62,286 bases of DNA from an uncultured Jannaschia sp. (GTDB lineage: Bacteria > Pseudomonadota > Alphaproteobacteria > Rhodobacterales > Rhodobacteraceae), in NCBI RefSeq assembly GCF_947494025.1, contig NZ_CANLTQ010000014.1, positions 1 to 62,286 of the forward strand, given 5' to 3'. Of the stretch, positions 43,465 to 52,083 are shown piece after piece. Every line of letters starts with the position of its first letter. Within the stretch, counting starts at the first letter, position 1. The notes below the pieces were generated by a model, which saw nothing but the letters and a program-made list of their open reading frames with translations, had not been told where the DNA came from and ran no database searches. A program made the translations under genes and the position numbers.

Positions 43465-44399
43465 CGGCGCTGCTCGACCGGCCCTGGATCTGGGCGTGGC
43501 TCGCGGCAATCGCGGCCTTTGCCGCCACCGCCGCGATCGGCCAGTCGCAGGGCATCGCGGGGCTTCTCGTCGCGGCGCTGACCTTTTCGGCCTTCACAAC
43601 GCTGGTGGGGCTCGGCCAGATGTTCGTGATCACGCTCGGGCCGGGCAACATCGACCTGTCGATCCCGGCGACCATGACGCTCGCGGCCACCCTGTCGCTG
43701 AAGTTCATGGGCGGGGCCGGTGCGCTGGCGCTTCCGGGCTTCGCGCTGGCGCTCGCGATCGGCCTCGGCGCGGGGCTCGCGAACTACGCGTTGATCTGGC
43801 TGCTTCGCATCCCGCCGATCATCGCGACGCTCGCGGCCTCGTTCGTGTACCAGTCGCTGGCGATCTGGTCGAACCGGGGGCTGCGCATCAAGCCGCCGGA
43901 GATCCTCTCGGACGCGATGCTCGGCCGGACGCTCGGACTGCCCAACGTCGCCTATGTCGCGCTTCTCCTCTGCGGCCTGGCCTGGGTCGTGCTGGAGCGG
44001 GCGCGCTTCGGCCGCGAGGTGACGGCGATCGGACAGAACCCGCGCGCGGCGCGGCGCGTCGGCATTCCGGTGGAGCGGGTGCGCTGCGCGACCTACGTGC
44101 TATGCGCCGCGCTGGCCGCGCTCGCCGGGTTCCTGCTGGCCTGCTTCTCGGGGGGCGCGGCGCTCAACATGGGGCAGGAATACCTGCTGTCCTCCATCGC
44201 CGTCGTGGTCATCGGCGGCTCCTCCATCGGTGGCGGCCGGTCGAACGTCCCGGGCGTGCCGGCCGGCGCGCTGTTTCTGTTCCTTGTCGTGTCCATGCTC
44301 AATTCCTACGGACTCGGCGCGGGCGTCCGCCTGCTGCTGACCGGCATCATCATCGTCGGCATCGTGGCGCTCGGCGCCCGGCCCCGAACCGCGGAGTAG
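43461..44399 (+). CDS. Sugar ABC transporter permease 2 (RbsC type)
   Basis: 312 residues with the signature FVITLGPGNIDLSIPATMT and the loop AVVVIGGSSIGGGRSNVPG. The EAA-like cytoplasmic segment (GQNPRAARRVGIPVERVR) contacts the ATPase. Two distinct permeases rather than a homodimer is a known variant among rhizobial and rhodobacteral sugar importers. Confidence 0.93.
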   Translation: MTALLDRPWIWAWLAAIAAFAATAAIGQSQGIAGLLVAALTFSAFTTLVGLGQMFVITLGPGNIDLSIPATMTLAATLSLKFMGGAGALALPGFALALAIGLGAGLANYALIWLLRIPPIIATLAASFVYQSLAIWSNRGLRIKPPEILSDAMLGRTLGLPNVAYVALLLCGLAWVVLERARFGREVTAIGQNPRAARRVGIPVERVRCATYVLCAALAALAGFLLACFSGGAALNMGQEYLLSSIAVVVIGGSSIGGGRSNVPGVPAGALFLFLVVSMLNSYGLGAGVRLLLTGIIIVGIVALGARPRTAE

Positions 44400-44403
44400 C
44401 GCC

Positions 44404-45315
44404 ATGCCCCCCATCTACGAGATCGAGGATCCCCGGTTCCGCGCCCTGATCCAGCCGAACGCGCATCTGGAACGGCTGACGACCGGCCTTCGCTGGGCCG
44501 AGGGACCGGTCTGGTTCCCGGCCTTCGGCGTCCTGCACGTCTCCGACATTCCGAACGACCGCATCCTGCGGATCACGCCGGAGGGCGAGACCTCCGTGTT
44601 CCGCGACGGGGCGGGCTTCGCGAACGGCCATGCCCGCGACCGGGAGGGGCGGATGGTGTCCTGCCAGCACGGCACGCGCTCGGTCACGCGGACCGAGCCC
44701 GACGGACGGATCACGGTGATCGCCGACAGCTACGGGGGCCGGCGGCTGAACTCGCCCAACGACCTGGTCGTGGCCTCGGACGGGGCGATCTGGTTCACCG
44801 ATCCGACCTACGGCATCCTCGGCGATTACGAGGGCCACCGCGCCGAGCGGGAGCAGCCCTGCAACGGCGTCTACCGGGTGGATCCCGACGGCACGGTCGC
44901 GCGGGTCATCGACGACGCCTTCGTGCAGCCGAACGGACTGGCCTTCTCGCCCGACGAACGCGTCCTCTACGTCGCCGAAAGCGGGTCCAGCCACGATCCC
45001 GACGTCCCGCCGGTTGTGCGGGCCTTTCCGGTGGCGGACGGGCGCTGCGGGCCGGGGCGCGACCTGTTCGCGGTCGATGCCGGATTGCCGGACGGCCTGC
45101 GCGTGGACCGGCACGGGCATGTCTGGTGCTCGGCCGGGGACGGCGTGCAGGTCTTCGACGCGGCGGGCGTCCGGCTCGGGCGGATCCGCGTGCCCGAAGT
45201 GGTGGCGAACCTCGCCTTCGGCGGACCGCGCGGCAACCGTCTCTTTATCGCGGCGACCACGTCGGTCTATTCCGTGTACGTGGAAAGCTCGGCCTGCGGG
45301 TGGCCGGCCCGCTGA
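44404..45315 (+). CDS. SMP-30/gluconolactonase family protein
   Basis: 303 residues, beta-propeller lactonase of the SGL family: LRWAEGPVWFPAFGVLHVSD (metal Glu), FANGHARDREGRMVSCQHG, NSPNDLVVASDGAIWFTDP (metal Asn), LAFSPDERVLYVAES (metal Asp). No signal peptide. It is the last gene of the sugar ABC operon, so it probably hydrolyses an aldonolactone made by oxidation of the imported sugar. The dehydrogenase that would make it is not in the window. Confidence 0.9.
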   Translation: MPPIYEIEDPRFRALIQPNAHLERLTTGLRWAEGPVWFPAFGVLHVSDIPNDRILRITPEGETSVFRDGAGFANGHARDREGRMVSCQHGTRSVTRTEPDGRITVIADSYGGRRLNSPNDLVVASDGAIWFTDPTYGILGDYEGHRAEREQPCNGVYRVDPDGTVARVIDDAFVQPNGLAFSPDERVLYVAESGSSHDPDVPPVVRAFPVADGRCGPGRDLFAVDAGLPDGLRVDRHGHVWCSAGDGVQVFDAAGVRLGRIRVPEVVANLAFGGPRGNRLFIAATTSVYSVYVESSACGWPAR

Positions 45316-45332
45316 TCGCGGCCGGCGGTGTT

Positions 45333-45349
45333 CGCGACGACGCGTCGCG
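45333..45349 (+). terminator. Hairpin after lactonase gene
   Basis: CGCGACG and CGTCGCG flank ACG, 18 bases after the stop; it sits between the convergent lactonase and LysR genes. Confidence 0.5.
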
Positions 45350-45395
45350 CGGGCGCGTCCCGCGCCGGATCCTTGCCATCCGTCGTTGCCGTCGA

Positions 45396-46352
45396 TCAGG
45401 ACGCCTTCGGCTTCTCGACGCTCGCGTGGATCGCCGTGACGAAGGCGCGCGCGGCGGCGGAGGGCGCCCGGCTGGCGGGCAGGAGGATGTGGGCGGTGTA
45501 GTCGATCGCCGGCCGGAACGGGCGGAGGACGATCCCCTCCACGAGCCGGTTGGAGATCGGGAACGGATTGACGATGGTGATGCCCATTCCCGCGGCGACG
45601 AAGGCGGCGGCGGCGATGTTGGTGGACGCCTCGATCACGACGCGCGGCGTCGTGCCCGCACGTTCGAGGACGCGGTCGATGGCGCTGCGGCAGGAATGAC
45701 GGCGGGCCAGCGAGATGAAGGCCTCGCCGTCGAGATCGGCGGGACCGACGACGTCGCGGGCGGCGAGGGGGTGGCCGCGCGGGATCAGGCAGACCGCCTG
45801 CGTCGAGATCAGCGGCTCCGTCAGGATGCCTTCATGCGCGGAGCGGCTGTCCGTGAGGCCGAGGTCGAAGCGCGCCTCCGCGATCCCCGTGAAGAGCGCG
45901 TCGCTCGCCAGCACCTCGTAGACGATCCGCATCTCGGGGTGGCGCTTGCAGAACGCCACGACCAGCGACGGCAGGAAGCTGTCGGCGATGGTCGGCGGCG
46001 CGACGACGGAAAGCGTGCCGCTGTGCCCCGCATCCTCCGCCTCCGCATGTCCGGCGATGCTTTCCAGCGTCGCGAAGACCGGGCGCAACTGCTCGTTGAT
46101 CGAAAGCGCGTCGACGTTCGGAACGAGCCGCGCCCCGGTGCGGACGAAGAGCGGGATACCGAGTCGGGATTCGAGCTGCGCCAGACGGCGGCTGACGGCG
46201 GATTGCGAGATGCCGAGCGCGCGTGCGGCGTTCATCGCCGTGCCGGTATCGATCAGCCTTTGCAAAACCTCGAGTTCGCGCAACGTGATGCCGGAACGAC
46301 GGTCGCGCGCCTCCGCGGAAGAATCGCCCGGACTTGAGAGGCTGCCTGCCAC
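45396..46352 (-). CDS. LysR-family transcriptional regulator
   Basis: 318 residues. The N-terminal winged HTH is clear (ITLRELEVLQRLIDTGTAMN, AARALGISQSAVSRRLAQLE), followed by the two-lobed effector domain (SGTLSVVAPPTIADSFLPSL, GMGITIVNPFPISNRL). A 20-residue N-terminal extension precedes the HTH. It is transcribed divergently from the second peptide ABC operon and probably regulates it through the dyad in the shared intergenic region. Confidence 0.93.
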   Translation of the reverse strand: MAGSLSSPGDSSAEARDRRSGITLRELEVLQRLIDTGTAMNAARALGISQSAVSRRLAQLESRLGIPLFVRTGARLVPNVDALSINEQLRPVFATLESIAGHAEAEDAGHSGTLSVVAPPTIADSFLPSLVVAFCKRHPEMRIVYEVLASDALFTGIAEARFDLGLTDSRSAHEGILTEPLISTQAVCLIPRGHPLAARDVVGPADLDGEAFISLARRHSCRSAIDRVLERAGTTPRVVIEASTNIAAAAFVAAGMGITIVNPFPISNRLVEGIVLRPFRPAIDYTAHILLPASRAPSAAARAFVTAIHASVEKPKAS

Positions 46353-46366
46353 GGGAATCTCCGTGT

Positions 46367-46392
46367 TAACCTATGCATGCCGCGCATAGTTA
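46367..46392. promoter_or_regulatory. Candidate LysR operator
   Basis: TATGC (46372-46376) and GCATA (46384-46388) form a dyad around seven bases. The match extends outward as TAAC/GTTA with one extra base on the left. It lies 20 bases upstream of the lysR start and about 120 bases upstream of the binding-protein gene, in an AT-rich island containing ttgact and cataat. Confidence 0.5.
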
Positions 46393-46506
46393 TTTTCTGT
46401 TGACTTTCCTTTAACGCATAATAGCGTGGCGGCCAAGTTGCATGACGACGCGGCCCGGGGGCCGAAGATCGAACGAAGCGACGACCGGCAACAGGAAGGA
46501 CAAGTC

Positions 46507-48105
46507 ATGAAGGTATCCAGGATCGCCCTCACCGCAGGGCTCGTCGCGGCAGGTCTGCCGGCGATGGCGCAGGATCTGTCGATCGGGGTCAAGTCCGAGG
46601 CGACCTCGATGGACCCCCAGTTCCATCAGCTCTCGACCAACATCCAGGTTCTCAAGAACGTCTTCGAGGCGCTGACCACGCAGGACGCCAATCAGATGGT
46701 CGGCCCCGGCCTCGCCACCGAATGGGAGGCGGTGGACGACACGACCTGGCGCTTCAAGCTGCGCGAGGGCGTCAAGTTCCACGACGGCAGCGACTTCACC
46801 GCGCGCGACGTGATCTATTCCTTCTGCCGGGTGCCCCTCGTCGAGAATTCGCCCTCGGCCTACACGCTCTACACCGCCGGCATCGCCAACATGACGGCGG
46901 AGGACGACCACACGCTCGTCGTCGAGACGCAGTCGACGAACCCGCTCCTGCCGGCCGAGATCTGGAGCATCGCGATCCTGTCGGCCGACACGCTCGGCGC
47001 CGAAGACGAGATCGCCTACGCGCCCGAGGGGAATTGCGAGGGAATGGGCGACGTCCCGCAGGCCCCCGCGTTCAACTCGCCGGACGTGGCCGTGGGCACG
47101 GGCCCCTACATCCTTGACACCTACACGCGCGGATCCGAGATGGTGGTGACGCGGTTCGACGATTACTGGGGCGGCACGCCGGACTGGGCGCGGGTGACCA
47201 TGCGTCCCATCACCTCGGACGGGCCGCGGGTGGCGGCGCTCCTCGCCGGCGACGTGGACATGATCGAGTCCCCGCCGATCCAAGATATCGGACGGATCGA
47301 GCAGGCCGGCTTCAAGATCGTCGACGCCCTGTCGAACCGGATCATTTACCTGCACATGCAGCAGGTCGAGGACGCGCCGGGCATTTCCGGCACGGACGGC
47401 AAGAATCCCCTGATGGACGCGCGGGTGCGCGAGGCGATCTCGCTCGCCGTCAACCGCGAGGCCATCGCGGACCGGATCATGGGCGGCTACGCGCAGCCCG
47501 CGGGCGAGCTGTTGCCGCCGCCGATGTTCGGCACGTCCGGCCGCGAGGTCGATGCCTACGATCCGGAGCGCGCGCAGGAGCTTCTGGCCGAGGCGGGCTA
47601 CCCGGACGGGTTCCAGATCACGCTCGGGACGCCCAACGACCGCTACATCAACGACGAGCAGATCGCGCAGGCGGTGGCGCAGATGCTGGCCCGGATCGGC
47701 ATCGACACCCGCGTCGATGCCTCCACCGCCAGCCAGTTCTTCTCCCGCCGCAACGCGCTGGAATTCCCGATCTACATGGCGGGCTGGGGCGCGGCCTCCG
47801 GCGAGATGTCCTCGCCGCTGAAATCGCTCGTGGCCACCTACGACGAGGCGACGGGGATGGGGCCGACCAATGCGGGCCGCTACTCCAACCCGGAGATGGA
47901 CGCGGTCCTGATCGAGGCGATGTCGACGATCGACGACGCCGAGCGCGACCGGCTCCTGCAGGAGGCCGAGACCATGGTGCTCGAAGATTACGGCATCATT
48001 CCGCTGCATTACGAGCAGACGGTCTGGGCGATGAAGCCCGAACTCACCTACGAGCCGCGGATGGACCAGTACACGATGGCCTCCGAGGTGAAGCCGGCCG
48101 AGTGA
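46507..48105 (+). CDS. Peptide ABC transporter substrate-binding protein 2
   Basis: 532 residues from the ATG at 46507 with GGAAGGAC upstream. Signal peptide MKVSRIALTAGLVAAGLPAM, cleavage near AMA/QD, no lipobox. SBP_bac_5 motifs: SEATSMDPQFHQLSTN, FKLREGVKFHDGSDFTARDV, YDPERAQELLAEAGYPDG, IMGGYAQPAGELLPP. It heads a six-gene rightward operon and is a paralogue of the protein at 14934-16550. Confidence 0.95.
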   Translation: MKVSRIALTAGLVAAGLPAMAQDLSIGVKSEATSMDPQFHQLSTNIQVLKNVFEALTTQDANQMVGPGLATEWEAVDDTTWRFKLREGVKFHDGSDFTARDVIYSFCRVPLVENSPSAYTLYTAGIANMTAEDDHTLVVETQSTNPLLPAEIWSIAILSADTLGAEDEIAYAPEGNCEGMGDVPQAPAFNSPDVAVGTGPYILDTYTRGSEMVVTRFDDYWGGTPDWARVTMRPITSDGPRVAALLAGDVDMIESPPIQDIGRIEQAGFKIVDALSNRIIYLHMQQVEDAPGISGTDGKNPLMDARVREAISLAVNREAIADRIMGGYAQPAGELLPPPMFGTSGREVDAYDPERAQELLAEAGYPDGFQITLGTPNDRYINDEQIAQAVAQMLARIGIDTRVDASTASQFFSRRNALEFPIYMAGWGAASGEMSSPLKSLVATYDEATGMGPTNAGRYSNPEMDAVLIEAMSTIDDAERDRLLQEAETMVLEDYGIIPLHYEQTVWAMKPELTYEPRMDQYTMASEVKPAE

Positions 48106-48114
48106 TCGCCCGGC

Positions 48115-48138
48115 GTGGCCCCGACACGAGGGGGCCGC
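48115..48138 (+). terminator. Intercistronic hairpin after binding-protein gene
   Basis: GGCCCC and GGGGCC flank eight bases 11 bases after the stop; no T-run. As in the leftward operon, it lies exactly between binding-protein and first permease gene and may set a higher level of the binding protein. Confidence 0.5.
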
Positions 48139-48172
48139 GCCGCCCGCATCCCGCCCCACAGAGGAGAGCGGT

Positions 48173-49150
48173 ATGATCGTCTACCTCGTCCGGCGCTTCG
48201 GACAGAGCCTGCTCGCCATCGTGGCGATGGCGATCCTCGTCTTCGTCGGGGTCTACGCCATCGGCAACCCGGTGGACGTGCTGATCAACCCGGAGGCGTC
48301 GCAGGCCGAAATCGCGGCGACCACCGCGCGGCTCGGCCTCGACAAGCCGCTCTGGCAGCAATTCGGCATCTTCGTGTGGAACGCGGCGCAGGGCGACCTC
48401 GGGACCTCCTTCGTCTACGGGCGCCCGGCGCTGGAGATCATCGTCGACCGGCTGCCGGCGACGATGGAGCTCGCCCTGGTCGCGCTGATCCTGTCGGTCG
48501 GGCTCGGCGTGCCGCTCGGCGTCTGGGCGGGATTGCGGCCCGAAAGCGTCGCCGGCCGCACGATCATGGGCGGCTCGATCCTCGGCTTCTCGCTGCCGAA
48601 CTTCTGGCAGGGGATGCTCCTGATCCTCGTCTTCGCCGTGCTGCTGGGCTGGCTGCCGGCCGGGGGGCGGGGCGAGACGGTGGAGGTGCTGGGAATGCGG
48701 CTGAGCTTCCTGACGCTCGACGGGCTCTCGCACCTGATCCTTCCGGCGATCAACCTCGCGCTCTTCAAGATGTCGCTCATCATCCGGCTGGCCCGGGCCA
48801 ACACCCGTGAGGTCTGCCTGCAGGACTACGTCAAGTTCGCCCGCGCGAAGGGCCTGTCGGGCCGGCGGGTGGTGATGGTCCATATCCTCAAGAACATCAT
48901 GATCCCGGTCGTCACGATCATCGGGCTGGAGCTCGGCTCCATGGTGGCCTTCGCGATCGTCACGGAAACGGTGTTCGCCTGGCCCGGCATGGGCAAGCTG
49001 CTGATCGACTCGATCAACCTGCTCGACCGGCCGGTGATCGTCGCCTACCTGATGCTGACCGTCCTCATCATCGTCACGATCAACCTCGTCGTGGACGTGA
49101 TCTACTCGCTCCTCGATCCGCGCATCCGCCTGTCGGAGGTGAAGGGATGA
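48173..49150 (+). CDS. Peptide ABC transporter permease (DppB type) 2
   Basis: 325 residues with GAGGAG before the ATG. Marker blocks GLDKPLWQQFGIFVWNAAQG, GDLGTSFVYGRPAL, EAA loop ARAKGLSGRRVVMVHILKN and ITETVFAWPGMGKLL (with VTETVFA) match the leftward paralogue. Same length as that paralogue. It overlaps the next permease by ATGA. Confidence 0.95.
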   Translation: MIVYLVRRFGQSLLAIVAMAILVFVGVYAIGNPVDVLINPEASQAEIAATTARLGLDKPLWQQFGIFVWNAAQGDLGTSFVYGRPALEIIVDRLPATMELALVALILSVGLGVPLGVWAGLRPESVAGRTIMGGSILGFSLPNFWQGMLLILVFAVLLGWLPAGGRGETVEVLGMRLSFLTLDGLSHLILPAINLALFKMSLIIRLARANTREVCLQDYVKFARAKGLSGRRVVMVHILKNIMIPVVTIIGLELGSMVAFAIVTETVFAWPGMGKLLIDSINLLDRPVIVAYLMLTVLIIVTINLVVDVIYSLLDPRIRLSEVKG

Positions 49151-50079
49151 CCGACTCCATCGCCTCCGATCTCGAACCCGTCGGCACGCCCGCCCCGGCG
49201 CGCGTGGATCATCCGGCGAAGCGCGTGGCCAAGCAATTCGTGGAGGATCCGGTCGCGGTGGTGGGGCTCGTGCTCTTTCTCCTCGTCGCGCTGGTGGCGC
49301 TGCTCGCGCCGGTCCTCGCGCCGCAGAACCCCTACGATCTCGCGCAGCTCGACATCATGGACGGGGGCCTGCCACCCGGGGAGGCGAGCTTCGGCACCGG
49401 CATGACCTACTGGCTCGGCACCGACACGCAGGGCCGCGACATGGTCTCGGCCATCATGTACGGCCTCCGCATCAGCCTGTTCGTCGCGACGGTCTCGCTC
49501 GGCCTTGCCATCACCATCGGCACGGTCGTGGGCGTGACGGCGGCCTATTTCGGCGGCCGCATCGACAGCCTCATCATGCGGATCGTCGACCTGCAGCTGT
49601 CTTTCCCGGCGATCCTGATCGCACTCATCCTTCTCGCGCTGCTCGGGCGGGGCGTGGACAAGGTCGTGCTCGCCCTCGTGATCGTGCAATGGGCCTATTA
49701 CGCGCGGACTGTGCGCGGCTCCGCGATCGTGGAGCGGCGGAAGGACTACATCGACGCCGCGCGCTGCCTCGCGCTGTCGGACCGGCGGATCATGTTCCGC
49801 CACCTCCTGCCGAATTGCGTGCCGCCGCTCATCGTCGTGGCGACGGTGCAAATCGCGCAGGCCATCGCGCTCGAGGCGACGCTGTCCTTTCTCGGCGTGG
49901 GCGTGCCGATCACCGAGCCGTCGCTCGGATTGCTGATCGCCAACGGCTACGATTACCTTCTGTCGGGGCGCTACTGGATCAGCCTGTTCCCCGGCATCGC
50001 CCTGGTCGTGACGATCATCGCCATCAACCTCGTGGGCGACCGCCTGCGCGACGTGCTGAACCCGCGGCTGTCCTCATGA
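49147..50079 (+). CDS. Peptide ABC transporter permease (DppC type) 2
   Basis: 310 residues. Cytoplasmic N-terminal tail, TM1 about 37-60, marker WLGTDTQGRDMVSAIMYGLR, EAA loop ARCLALSDRRIMFRHLLPN and LEATLSFLGVGVPITEPSLG. It forms the channel with the DppB-type partner and overlaps the next gene by four bases. Confidence 0.95.
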   Translation: MTDSIASDLEPVGTPAPARVDHPAKRVAKQFVEDPVAVVGLVLFLLVALVALLAPVLAPQNPYDLAQLDIMDGGLPPGEASFGTGMTYWLGTDTQGRDMVSAIMYGLRISLFVATVSLGLAITIGTVVGVTAAYFGGRIDSLIMRIVDLQLSFPAILIALILLALLGRGVDKVVLALVIVQWAYYARTVRGSAIVERRKDYIDAARCLALSDRRIMFRHLLPNCVPPLIVVATVQIAQAIALEATLSFLGVGVPITEPSLGLLIANGYDYLLSGRYWISLFPGIALVVTIIAINLVGDRLRDVLNPRLSS

Positions 50080-51062
50080 CGAAACTGCTCGAGATCGAGG
50101 GCCTTCAGACGCATTTCTTCACCCGCGACGGGGTGGCGAAGGCGGTGGACGGCGTGAGCCTGTCGCTCGACCGGGGCGAGATCCTGGGGCTGGTCGGCGA
50201 ATCCGGATCGGGCAAGTCGGTCACCGGCTTCTCCATCCTCGGCCTGGTGGATCCCCCGGGACGCGTCGTCGGCGGGCGGATCGTGTTTGACGGGGCCGAC
50301 CTCGTCGCAGGGGGGGAACGCATGATGCGGGGCCTGCGCGGCCGGCGGATCGCGATGATCTTCCAGGATCCGATGATGACCCTGAACCCGGTCCTTCGGA
50401 TCGACACGCAGATGATCGAGACGGTGCGCGCCCATGCCGACGTGTCGCGCGCCGCCGCACGCGAACGCGCGCGGGAAGCGCTGGTCCGGGTCGGCATCTC
50501 CTCGCCCGATGAACGGCTCGAAAGCTATCCGCATCAATTCTCGGGCGGGATGCGTCAGCGCGTGGCCATCGCCATCGCGCTTCTGCACGAGCCCGACCTG
50601 ATCATCGCCGACGAGCCGACCACCGCGCTCGACGTGACGATCCAGGCGCAGATCCTGTCGGAGGTGCAGACCCTCTGCGCCGAGGCGGGGACCGCGCTCA
50701 TCTGGATCACCCACGACCTCGCCGTGGTGTCCGGCCTCGCCGACCGGCTGGCGGTGATGTATGCGGGCCGGATCATCGAGGCGGGCCCGACGGCGGGGAT
50801 CATCGCGCGGCCGGCGCATCCCTATACGAAGGGCCTCATCGAAAGCGTGCCGCAGGGCAAGCGCCACGGCACGCTCCTGAAGCAGATCGGGGGCATGACG
50901 CCCTCGCTCCTCCATTTGCCGCGGGGCTGCAAGTTCGCGCCGCGCTGCCCGCGCGCCGACGCGGCCTGCGACCCGGAACCGCCGCTCGCCGAGATCGCGG
51001 CGGGACGCGGGGTCCGTTGCGTCCATCCCCATCTCGAAGCCGAGGAGAGCGCCGCCTCGTGA
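50076..51062 (+). CDS. Peptide ABC transporter ATP-binding protein (DppD type) 2
   Basis: 328 residues. Walker A GESGSGKS at 41-48, Q-loop MIFQDPMMTLNP, signature [12 protein letters not shown], Walker [13 protein letters not shown], then ITHDLAVV. Cys-rich C-terminal extension (CKFAPRCPRADAAC) as expected for peptide importers. Its stop overlaps the GTG start of the following ATPase. Confidence 0.95.
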   Translation: MTKLLEIEGLQTHFFTRDGVAKAVDGVSLSLDRGEILGLVGESGSGKSVTGFSILGLVDPPGRVVGGRIVFDGADLVAGGERMMRGLRGRRIAMIFQDPMMTLNPVLRIDTQMIETVRAHADVSRAAARERAREALVRVGISSPDERLESYPHQFSGGMRQRVAIAIALLHEPDLIIADEPTTALDVTIQAQILSEVQTLCAEAGTALIWITHDLAVVSGLADRLAVMYAGRIIEAGPTAGIIARPAHPYTKGLIESVPQGKRHGTLLKQIGGMTPSLLHLPRGCKFAPRCPRADAACDPEPPLAEIAAGRGVRCVHPHLEAEESAAS

Positions 51063-52057
51063 CCGAACCCCTTCTTGAAATCGACGACGTCTCGAAGCGT
51101 TTCACGACCGAGCTCGACATCGCCGAGCGGATGGCGCGCCGTCTCGGCGCCGACCTCGCGCCGAAGACGGTCCATGCGGTCGATCGCGTCAATCTCGCGA
51201 TCCGGCCGGGCGAGGTGATGGGGCTTGTGGGCGAATCCGGTTGCGGCAAGTCCACGCTGGGCCGGATGGTCGCGGGCCTGCTGTCGCCGAGCGACGGGCG
51301 CATCCGCTACCGGGGGCGCGAGATCGGCACGCTCGACGGGGCGGAGGCGCGGGACGCGGCGCTGAAGATCCAGATGGTGTTCCAGGATCCGATGTCCTCG
51401 CTCAATCCGCGGCTGCGGGTGCGCGACATCGTGGGCGAGGCGCCCCGCGTCCACAGGATCGTGCCCCGCCGGGAGGTCGCCGCCTACGCGGAGGAGATGC
51501 TCGCGCAGGTCGGGCTCGACGCCGCCACGTCGAAGCGCTACCCGCACCAGTTCTCGGGCGGGCAGCGGGCCCGGATCGGGATCGCGCGGGCGCTCGCCGT
51601 CAAGCCGGACTTCCTCGTCTGCGACGAATCCGTCGCCGCGCTCGACGTGTCGATCCAGGCGCAGGTGCTCAACCTCTTCGTGCGGCTGCGCGAGGAGTTC
51701 GACCTGACCTACCTCTTCATCAGTCACGATCTCGGCGTGGTCGAGCACATCTCCGACCGGATCGCGGTGATGTATCTCGGCCGCCTCGTGGAGCTCGGTC
51801 AGGCCGAGGATCTGCTGGCGCGGCCGAACCACCCCTACACGCAGGCACTCGTCGCCGAGATCCCCACCTTCTCGACGGAAAAGAAGGTCTATTCCGCGAT
51901 CAAGGGGGAGATCCCCTCGCCGCTGAAGCCGCCCCCCGGCTGCCACTTCCACCCGCGCTGCCCGCACGCGCACGAGCGCTGCCGTGTCGAGGTGCCGGCG
52001 CTGAAGGAGGTGGCGCCCGGCCGGCTGTCGGCCTGCCATCTGAACGACGCGGCCTGA
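51059..52057 (+). CDS. Peptide ABC transporter ATP-binding protein (DppF type) 2
   Basis: 332 residues from a GTG at 51059 that overlaps the DppD stop (GTGA); a start farther upstream would sit inside that gene. Walker [10 protein letters not shown] at 58-66, [39 protein letters not shown] (Walker B ends DES rather than DEP), ISHDLGVV. C-terminal CHFHPRCPHAHERC cluster is present. Confidence 0.94.
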   Translation: MTEPLLEIDDVSKRFTTELDIAERMARRLGADLAPKTVHAVDRVNLAIRPGEVMGLVGESGCGKSTLGRMVAGLLSPSDGRIRYRGREIGTLDGAEARDAALKIQMVFQDPMSSLNPRLRVRDIVGEAPRVHRIVPRREVAAYAEEMLAQVGLDAATSKRYPHQFSGGQRARIGIARALAVKPDFLVCDESVAALDVSIQAQVLNLFVRLREEFDLTYLFISHDLGVVEHISDRIAVMYLGRLVELGQAEDLLARPNHPYTQALVAEIPTFSTEKKVYSAIKGEIPSPLKPPPGCHFHPRCPHAHERCRVEVPALKEVAPGRLSACHLNDAA

Positions 52058-52083
52058 CGGCCGGCATTTCGAAGGAGATTCCG

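Noticed and set aside
46411-48159. 582-residue minus-strand frame opposite the second binding protein
   Set aside because: Antisense shadow; the plus strand has a signal peptide, ribosome-binding site and SBP_bac_5 motifs.
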